This document shows, piece by piece, positions 56,870 through 64,000 of a DNA stretch of 64,000 nucleotides (positions within the stretch are counted from its first letter, which is position 1; every line of letters begins with the position of its first letter). The stretch spans positions 744,001 through 808,000 of the forward strand of contig JAWZYU010000058.1 of the NCBI GenBank assembly GCA_038380435.1. Direction: 5' to 3'. Position numbers and translations under genes: made by a program. Source of the DNA: Ryuthela nishihirai (lineage: Eukaryota > Arthropoda > Arachnida > Araneae > Heptathelidae). Below the pieces are notes generated by a model, which saw only the letters and a program-made list of their open reading frames with translations, was not told the DNA's origin and did not search any database.

Positions 56870-57560
56870 CCACCCAGGATGTGAGGGGGTGGAACTTTTG
56901 CCGAGTTTTAATTAATGAAGTTTTTCTTAATAAATGGGAAATGGGAGGACTTTTTGATGAATAACGGATTTATCGAAAATGACCGCCAAAGGGATGAGAG
57001 AGATACCTTGAACTTTGCCACCGAAAGTTCAGTTGGACTTGGTAAATTTCAGATGAGGGTAGAAACCAAGGAACTTATTCGGGAGTTTGTGATCGGTGAG
57101 GGGTGTTTAATATAGGGGGCGGAACTTTTCATAAGGGTTTTTTTAATGAGGGGGGGATTAAATAATACAGGTCGGTCAACTAGGGGGTCTTTAAAGTCGG
57201 GGGATTAGAAAATACTGGTTGGTCAACCGGGGCAGTTTTGATAGGGTTTTTAATAAAGGGGGTGGAACATTTGATAAGGGATTTTCTTAATGAGGGGAAG
57301 TCAAAAAATTGGAAAAATTATGGCTGAAATAGAGGGCTTTTCTAAAGGTATAGTACTCATGATATACACTAAATGGCGCCACGGGTTTTAATAAAGTTAA
57401 AATAAAGGGGAGCAGAACTTTTGATAAGGAGGGTTTTTTTAATGAGGGGGAATTAAAAGATACAGGTCAACCAAGGGGGTCTTTATTAATTATTGATTAT
57501 GAAATATGAATTATTAATTATGAATTACTAATATTAATAAGATGACGTGGTCAGTTATAA
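56870..57560. repeat. Degenerate G-rich tandem repeat
   Basis: Phrases recur: GGGG(G/T)(C/T)GGAACTTTTGATAAGG, TTTTTTTAATGAGGGGG, ATTAAA(A/T)(G/A)ATACAGGTC and GGTCAACC(A/G)(A/G)GG. Units are roughly 80-130 bp with variable order. The region ends near GTGACGTCATAGGGGGAAGC (57582-57601), a phrase also present near 48893-48912, linking it to the region around 48.9 kb. Confidence 0.6.
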
Positions 57561-57665
57561 GTATTAATAAGGGGGCGTGGCCGGTGACGTCATAGGGGGA
57601 AGCACTGTGCAAAAGGGGTACCGTATAATGGGACTCTACTACTGACATTCACTCCATTTTACCAG

Positions 57666-57907
57666 ATGATCGCGACAAATTTAATGATGCAATTTTGGAA
57701 AGATTTTATATTGAGAAAGACATCAATGAGCTTGTATATACTGAACATTGCTCTTCTCAAATCAACGGTTTGGAAGCCATTCAGGATTTAACCTCTGCCC
57801 CAAAACATGGATTAAATTTAATTCATAGTATTTCTGATACTGTCACAAAACCCAAAGGGAAGGGTAATGACAAAAAATCTAAAAAAAGGAGGAACAAAGT
57901 ACAATAA
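57666..57907 (+). CDS. Candidate terminal coding exon, Lys-rich C-terminus
   Basis: A splice acceptor (TTCACTCCATTTTACCAG) ends at 57665. The frame then reads DRDKFNDAILERFYIEKDIN followed by about 40 protein-like residues and a basic C-terminus (KPKGKGNDKKSKKRRNKVQ) with stop at 57905-57907. An AATAAA at 57903-57908 overlaps the stop and could be a poly(A) signal. Base composition and codon use look genuine. The gene is not recognised; upstream exons would lie to the left but none was found in the repeat-rich flank. Confidence 0.5.
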
Positions 57908-58014
57908 AATAACTTTAGTTAATCAGTTTTTTTAAATCAGTTGTAACGCAAAGAAAAATTCGCTTGCGATCTCAAAATAATTTTTTTAGGAATGAGGACA
58001 AAAGTAAATTCGCT

Positions 58015-58080
58015 TTTCGGTGGCAAATGTTTTGACCCGGCATTGCATTCAGTGCCGGGCCAATACATTTGCAACCGAAA
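58015..58080. repeat. Imperfect 31-bp hairpin
   Basis: The arms at 58015-58045 and 58050-58080 pair with about four mismatches around CATT. They include GACCCGGCATTG against CAGTGCCGGGCC. Confidence 0.75.
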
Positions 58081-58412
58081 TTTATTGCCATAAACCCATT
58101 ATGTTATTCTTATAACCAGTTTAATTTTTAAAAAAATGATTTGCATTTGTTTTGTTATTTGAATTAAATTTTCTGCACTTATTGATAACTTACATTAATG
58201 GAAAGCTTTAATTCCTAAATCAGCTGCTAAAATTTCGAAATAACTGGAAATATTTCTAAACTTCCTCGCAAAGACGACTTGCATTAATAGATTTAAAATT
58301 TAATCTTTTTTACTTTTGCATAAAGATCGGCGAACTGGATCCCTTAGCAAAGCTCTTTTATTAAATCTCTTCTCGGCATTATTATGGCAATTTACAGCTG
58401 AACAACAGCAAG

Positions 58413-59137
58413 CAGGGCCGGGTTGTTTTACCTCTGAGCGGCACTCTTTTGCACACCATGCGCTAAATGGCCAGGTCACATGGACCCCGAAGGCTCAGAG
58501 AAGGTTGGGGAGGGGACCCACTAGAACAGCTGTTGGGAGACAGATGGTAGCCTCCCGTCAAGGCCATCCAGCTTGTTCTTTAACGTGCACAGGGTATGGC
58601 TCTCCCGCACACGGGGCCACGGCTTAACGTCCCATCCGAAGGACGGCGGCCTTTCCAAGCCCATCGGAGTCCCCTACTGACCGTGGGCAGGGCGGGGAAT
58701 TTAGCGGAGATAAATCTCAACGCTGACCCAGCTGGGACTCGAACCTGGGAACTACAGATTACGAGCCTGGCGCGCTACCGACTGAGCCACCCCCGCCCCA
58801 AGCAAGCAGGGCCGGACTTACACATAAGCTAACTAAGCTACAACTTAAGGCCTCACGATATGAGGGACCTCATTGAAATGTATATCAAGTTTCACTGCGT
58901 TACGAAAATTTCTTTAATATTTATTCTTCTGTGCAAACGCTGTTCATTTTTGCTTAACAATGCTACAATAATGTTTTCATCACATCATTTTCATGTGTAT
59001 TTTTTAATGTCCCCCTCAATCAGAATAGATAGATATATTTCGACTTTCGAATTTTTGGGGGCTCATAAATTTGAATAGCTTAGAGCCTCTTCAATATACC
59101 TTAGTTTAGGGCCTCAGACAGTCAAAGTCCGGCCCTG
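58413..59137. mobile_element. hAT-type MITE carrying a SINE
   Basis: The ends are CAGGGCCGG at 58413 and CCGGCCCTG finishing at 59137; the left end continues as ACTTACACATAAGC at 58816 after the SINE. The 8-bp target duplication ACAGCAAG is perfect (58405-58412 and 59138-59145). Without the SINE the element is about 331 bp and non-coding. 8-bp duplication plus CAGGG ends indicate the hAT superfamily. Confidence 0.85.
58422..58800 (-). repeat. SINE-1, complete reference copy
   Basis: On the minus strand from 58800: the tRNA-like head with box A TGGCTCAGTCGGTAGCGCGC and box B GGTTCGAGTCC, then the body (GATGGGACGTTAAGCCGTGG, GAGAGCCATACCCTGTGCAC), and a tail ending GGTAAAACAACC. A 15-bp target duplication, AGCAAGCAGGGCCGG, sits at 58407-58421 and 58801-58815. 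Both polymerase III promoter boxes look functional. The partner LINE is not evident: its tail does not match the RTE or RNase H LINE ends in this window. Confidence 0.9.
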
Positions 59138-59179
59138 ACAGCAAGGCATTTTGTTCAAAGTACAATAAAATAACTTTAG

Positions 59180-59794
59180 CGTATAATGCTAAATTTCAAA
59201 TCCTAGACTTTTAGCTCAAGTTGTCGAATATATTCCAGCAGAAATAAGGAATTGATTATAATGTTAAAGCAGGCACAAAAAAGTTCAAAATAACACATCT
59301 TTATTGATGCCAAATATTGCGGAATTATCATCTTGGTTAAAGTAAGCTAACAAAGCATCTATTTCAAACTAAAAAGAGAATCTAATTAACACTGGATGCA
59401 AAAGATCCGTCTTATACGTTCATTTTCAATGCACATCGTTTGAAGACAGCACTATTTGGCAATAACATGGCTGACTTTGGGATTGACCAATCAGGTTGAA
59501 TCACCAGTATGGCCACTCTCTTCTAATAAAGAATCTCTAGAACAGCACTGCTTGCAGCGCTACTTTTGTCAGCTGGTCGTAATTTTTATTTTCCCACCAA
59601 GTTTCCAAGTGTGTGGACAGCTTGCTTTTCAGTTCCGTATCTATTATTTGTTTTCTTTATTGCCTTTCAAAAAAATATGAAGTAGAAAAATTCAGTTATT
59701 AAGATTATATAAAAATAATATAGAATAATGTGAAATGAACTACTCGCTTTTAAAAAAAAAAATTAGGTGTAATTTTAAAATTGCAATTATATAC
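59180..59794. other. No gene seen
   Basis: AT-rich, short frames only. Confidence 0.5.
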
Positions 59795-59796
59795 TA

Positions 59797-61225
59797 CACT
59801 GCTCGACATTGAAAGTGCCCCATCCAGAAGGATATATCGTACAAACATTGAAATAGAAGGGTGGGTGTGCGCAGTTGAGATATGCAAATGATGATAATCC
59901 GGAGCCAATGACGTGTGTGGCTCAAGAGATAAAAGATGCAGTAGGAACGGGGATGGTATTGCGTTTATGCAAGTGGAAGTCCTACGATCGGTTGAGATTA
60001 GGTAGTTCCGCTTGGAAATTGTTCAGCGAAGGCCGAATATGCCTGGCACACGCCGTTGGCAGGTTTATCATCATTTGGATGTTTTTGAGAGAGGAAGAAT
60101 TATAGGCCTATGTGAAGCTGGATGGTCTACACGTCGTGTCGTTGCCCATATTCATCGGGATGCAAGAACTGTTGGACGCTGTTGGCAACAATGACAAAAT
60201 GAAGGTTCTAGGGTGCGTCACAGAGGGAGTGGTGTCGTCCGACAGACATCAGCACGGCTTGATAGATACATTGTTCGACATGCTCGTTCGTCACTACAGA
60301 GCATTGCAGGCGATATTCGACGGCTGTGTCAGCAGACATGGACATCCCCATAACGACCCGAACAGTAAACCGAAGGTTGCATGAGTCTCACATGGGCTCT
60401 AGGCAACCGTTACATTGACTGTCATTGACTGCAAACCATCGCAGCGCTCGTCTGGATTGGTGCCGAAGTCGTGCGAACTGGGGTCACGAATAGAACACTG
60501 TTGTGTTTAGTGATGAATCCCGTTTCTGTCTGGGTGCTAACAATCGACGGGTCTGTTTATGGTGACAACCTGGTGAGAGGACAGATCGAACTTTTGTTCA
60601 CAAACGGCACACCGCCCATCAGCTAGGCATAATGTATGGGGTGCTATTGGATATGACAGCAAGTTACCTCTTGTTCGCATCACGGGAACACTGACAGTTG
60701 CACGATATGTTAACGCGGCTCTGCAGTCCGTTTTGTTACCGTTCCTGGGAGGCATGCAGCAGCCCATTTTCCAGCATGACAATGCCCGTGTACACACTAC
60801 TAGGGTTTTCAGACAATGTTTGTAACATGTTCAAGTATTGCCATGAGCAGCAGGATCTCCAGATTTATCCCCAATAGAAAATCTGTGGGACCACATTGGA
60901 CGACGTGTGCAATCCTCTCACCCGCCAGTGCGGAATCTCGATGAATTATGGGAGCAAGTCAACTGTTTGGTGTGCAATTTCTCAGGACCATATCCGTTGA
61001 CTGTATGACTCCATGCCACGCCTTATTACTGCCTGTATTGCCGTTCACGGCGATGCAACCACCTACTGAGGCAGTCATATTGCGCTGCATTATCTCATCT
61101 TCTAACCGCTGTAGATGACCGCAAATTAAATCATGGTATGCCAATATGTATTGCTATGTGTATGCTACATTTCACCCCTATCCCCTCACTACTTCTGGAT
61201 GGGGCAATTTCAATGTCGTGCAGTG
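59797..61225 (+). mobile_element. Second Tc1-like transposon with both ends
   Basis: The left end CACTGCTCGACATTGAAA and the right end (reverse complement CACTGCACGACATTGAAA) continue as inverted repeats for 34 bp with two mismatches. TA flanks at 59795-59796 and 61226-61227. Length 1,429 bp. It differs in sequence from the Tc1 element at 14889. Confidence 0.9.
60039..61000 (+). pseudogene. Tc1-like transposase, frameshifted (second element)
   Basis: From ATG 60039 the frame gives a Tc1 DNA-binding region: RGRIIGLCEAGWSTRRVVAH and RDARTVGRCWQQ. It then breaks. Catalytic blocks appear in other frames: VVFSDESRFCLGANN near 60505, PIFQHDNARVHTTR near 60765 and DLSPIENLWDHIGRR near 60870, with the two Asp and the Glu of the DD34E set. 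All three residues survive, but at least three frameshifts and a stop in the segment near 60555 disable it. Confidence 0.85.
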
Positions 61226-61339
61226 TATTATTGGAACAGGACTAGTTTGGGGGCTGCCGGGCAGGAGTGATGGCATCTTTTTGTACCTCAATGGACATAT
61301 ATGGAGGTCGTCTATCTGTGCTAACTATTTAATCTGTGA

Positions 61340-62120
61340 TAACGACATGCTTAAATCGGTATAAACTTATATCGACGTCATTTTACATTGATAATGGTTT
61401 GATATCGACGACATTTTATATTGATAAAGGTTTATTATTAAAGTAACTTTATATTGATTAAAGTTTAATATCGACGGCATTTTACATTGGTAAAGTTTAA
61501 TATCGGCATCCTCTTATATTGATTAAAGTTTAATATCGACATCATTTTATAGTCATAAAGATTTAATATCGACGGCATTTTATATTGATAAACATTTAAT
61601 ATATACATCATATAATATTGATTAAAGTTGATATCAACGACATTTTGTATTGTTGAATATAGCAGACAGGATAAGGTTTCGATATCAAAGCCCTTTTATA
61701 TTGATTAAAGTTTAGCATCGACGGCATTTTATACTGATAAGGATTTATTATCGATGCATTTTATATTGGTTATAGTTTAATATCTATAGTATTTAATATC
61801 TATAGTAATTTATATTGATAAAGATTTTAATATCTACGTCATTTTATACTGATTAAAGTTTAATATCAACTGCATTTTATATTGATAAAGTTTTGATATC
61901 GTAGCCATTTCACAGTGATAAAGAGTTAATATCGACGTCATTTTATATTGGCTAAAGCTTAGTATCGACAGTATTTGCATTGATATATAAATATGTATTA
62001 TAGACTTTATTTTGCATTGATTAAAATTTAGTATCGACGCCCTTCATATTGTTGAACATTTATATTTATGCACTTTTATGTCGAAAACTTTTTATATTGA
62101 TATCTCTCAATATCTAAAGT
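61340..62120. repeat. Minisatellite, unit about 34-37 bp
   Basis: About 20 imperfect units of the form TTTAATATCGACG(G/T)CATTTTATATTGAT(A/T)AAAG. They are most regular at 61430-61600 and more diverged towards 62100. There is no coding potential. Confidence 0.85.
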
Positions 62121-62880
62121 TTTGTGTTCTTTTATTCAACATAACATTCCAACCAGCATTTTGCATTTGCCTTGGAACCTAATAAAGTTGTTATGTCAGT
62201 TTCTTTTGTTTAAATTTAATTATTAGCGTTATCTTGCTAGCCGTGATGTTAATATTCGTTCGCCTATAACGTGAGCGACATGTTTCCTAGTTTAATTTTC
62301 GAATTTATGCAAAGAACAAGCTATATTGCATGTAAAAATTCTGTTTTTGCTTTCAATTGGGGAAATAACTGAATCATTAATTTATATAATAAAGATGCTA
62401 GAAATATTTTTCTTAATTACCTCCAGTTTAGGGAGTTATTCTAGGCACTGAAAATTAATTTCGTTATCTCGAAACACGATTTTTTGATTAAAGTGTTTCT
62501 TTCTTTTTTTGTTAAAATTATAGCTCTCGGTAATTGGCCGAGCGTATCACGAGGCATTAAGACTTCGAAAAGAAAAGATTCCCGCAACATTTACCAGATG
62601 GTGCGAACAAAAAGTGTTCAGAAGTCTCCGTAAAAGTAGACTGCATGCGATCCCAAGTGCTCTCCGAAGTTAAGCAGCTGCTTCCTTCAGAAGTGACACG
62701 TTGAGCGTCAGGAACACGAAGATATCAACGTTATCAATGTGCACCAAATCGTCTCAATTATAAGCTAAGAGAAATTCAAATTTTTCGCAACTATTTGATT
62801 ACCATTCGTATTGGGGATAATTAACAATTGATTACCATTCGTATTGGGAAATGAAGATCATTCTACACTGTGTGGTTTAG
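62121..62880. other. No gene; 5S-like scrap and a doublet
   Basis: At 62645-62685 TCTCCGAAGTTAAGCAGC resembles the internal control region of 5S rRNA, but no full gene is present. ATTACCATTCGTATTGGG repeats at about 62798 and 62831. Confidence 0.35.
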
Positions 62881-62889
62881 CCAAATAAT

Positions 62890-63956
62890 TAGTCATAATA
62901 AACTACTTGCCAGACATCGCATTAAATAACTTCCACGAGAAACAAAAAGTAACAGAAATAATGAACAAAAAAACCAGTGGAGACTTTTTAACCAACTTTC
63001 CAATATGGATATCAACCCTTCCAGTATTATCTAAGAATATTCCTGGAATTCATTCAAAAAATCCCTCAGATAAATCAACGCTTAAACTTCTATCAGAAAC
63101 CCACATAGAACATAACTACAAAAACTACATATAAATTTATACTGATTGATCTCAGAATTTTGAAAAAACAATAACATCTGGGGAATTTTACTGTCCAAGA
63201 AACAACTTTGAATTCAATTTAAATTTGATTTTCCTACTCCCGTCGTCATTGCTGCTGAATTGACAGCTATCATACTAGCAATAAACTGGGCTCTCCAATT
63301 CTCCAACAAAAATAGTGTAATCTTGACTGATAGCAAGATCTCTTTAGGTATTTTAAAAGATAATCCATTTAAAAGTAATTATAATATTTTCATAAATGAC
63401 ACTTACACATTAATGTACAACCATATACAACAACACAACATATTGCATATACAATGGATACCCTCACACATTAATCTAAAATACAATGACATTGCAGGCA
63501 CTTTAGCAAAAAGTGCAAAAAACCTGAACCATTCTATGAATTCCCCATATCATTTTCTCCTACATAAAAACTTAAATAAAAAACACATGAACAGTACACT
63601 TCAAAATTGGTATTCCACATATGTAAGTCACACACACAGATACTTAATTTCACATAAAATTAATAAATTCAACAATTATGGATTACAAAAAAATTAGCAT
63701 AATATTAAGAATCAAAGCCCAGTCTAGCAATGACAAAAACCATGCTCTTTGAAATGAATAAAATAAATTCACCAAATTGTCTAAAATGTAATGAACCACA
63801 AACAATAGAACACATAATATTTCAATGTAAAGAATTTACAGACGAAAGAAATAAATACTTCCAAAAACTCAGAAAACATAAAACTAATCAATTTAACTTT
63901 CAATCAATCCTTGAACCAAAGAAAAAGCACTTAAACCCATATACTATAATCTACTA
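62890..63956 (+). pseudogene. RNase H-type LINE 3' end (second copy)
   Basis: Plus-strand coding in broken frames. 62907-63134 is a pre-RNase H region; then a damaged YTD block near 63138. The frame at 63260-63697 follows (MTAIILAINWAL, ILTDSKISLGIL, ILHIQWIPSHINLKYNDIAG) and the last frame at 63730-63956 has CLKCNEPQTIEHIIFQC. The first RNase H Asp is followed by a stop near 63144. The order and the terminal Cys motif match the element at 43318, but the sequences are only distantly similar, so it is a different family of the same group. RT is absent. The stop is at 63957 and the 3' UTR runs off the window. Confidence 0.75.
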
Positions 63957-64000
63957 ATTATTTTTCTAAAGAACATAGACTGTTTAAATTCCTTGTAAAA

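Larger units (their letters stand above)
57895..59179. repeat. 24-bp direct repeat bracketing an insertion-rich interval
   Basis: The same 24 bases (CAAAGTACAATAAAATAACT plus TTAG) occur at 57895-57918 and 59156-59179. Between them lie a hairpin (58015-58080) and the hAT MITE with its SINE. After removing these insertions about 500 bp remain. Confidence 0.8.

Noticed and set aside
58735..58795. Genuine tRNA gene
   Set aside because: The cloverleaf-like head continues into the SINE body with a target duplication, so it is a SINE head.

Overview
The window reads as an arthropod intergenic or accessory nuclear region, AT-rich and packed with transposable elements. I see no bacterial operons, rRNA operons or CRISPR arrays. 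A chelicerate such as a spider is my best guess from the mix of RTE-type LINEs, tRNA-derived SINEs and zinc-finger/family B DNA polymerase fragments, but nothing fixes the species. Almost every protein-coding signal belongs to a mobile element or a broken multi-copy gene. Only a few short stretches (about 53.9 kb and 57.7 kb, and possibly 53.0 kb) look like exons of host genes.

Layout. 0-5 kb: SINE pieces, including a tandem array of SINE tails and a local duplication. 5.0-8.6 kb: a full-length RTE-like LINE (minus) with a target-site duplication. 10.9-13.5 kb: an endonuclease fragment of another LINE, a tRNA-SINE and a broken copy of an unnamed Cys-rich family. 14.9-16.0 kb: a Tc1-like transposon with both ends. 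18.1-19.0 and 20.6-21.6 kb: degenerate tandem repeats. 21.6-29.8 kb: a broken protein-primed-type family B DNA polymerase gene (Maverick/Polinton or virus-derived type), split by two RTE insertions and a SINE fragment. 30.8-32.7 kb: low-complexity reading frames and local duplications. 33.3-34.0 kb: SINEs. 34.5-36.9 kb: a hAT transposon whose transposase is split by a TTAA-flanked piggyBac-type MITE. 37.1-38.6 kb: a seven-unit 105-bp tandem array beside an unrecognised repeat protein.

38.6-46.8 kb is the most intricate part. Two Ty3/gypsy fragments converge head to head. The plus-strand one is split by a 1.86-kb element that carries only an ORF1 (CCHC knuckle), with a perfect 15-bp target duplication and a 3'-terminal stem-loop. 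The minus-strand one is split by the 3' end of an RNase H-bearing LINE (11-bp target duplication), which is itself split by an internally deleted RTE copy with a 532-codon open RT frame. 48.2-52.5 kb holds MITEs, hairpins and SINEs. 53.4-57.9 kb holds an RTE scrap, a second copy of the Cys-rich family, a perfect 37-bp hairpin and candidate host exons. 58.4-59.1 kb is a hAT MITE with a SINE inserted nine bases inside its end. 59.8-61.2 kb is a second Tc1-like element. 61.3-62.1 kb is a minisatellite, and 62.9 kb to the right edge is another RNase H LINE 3' end.

Insertion order can be read from nesting: gypsy, then RNase H LINE, then RTE; hAT, then piggyBac MITE; polymerase gene, then RTE and SINE. 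Little here is under selection for host function. The most unusual items are the ORF1-only LINE derivative, the Cys-rich GDQDK family, and the SAKEKI repeat protein. All similarity statements are from reading and family knowledge; no search was run.
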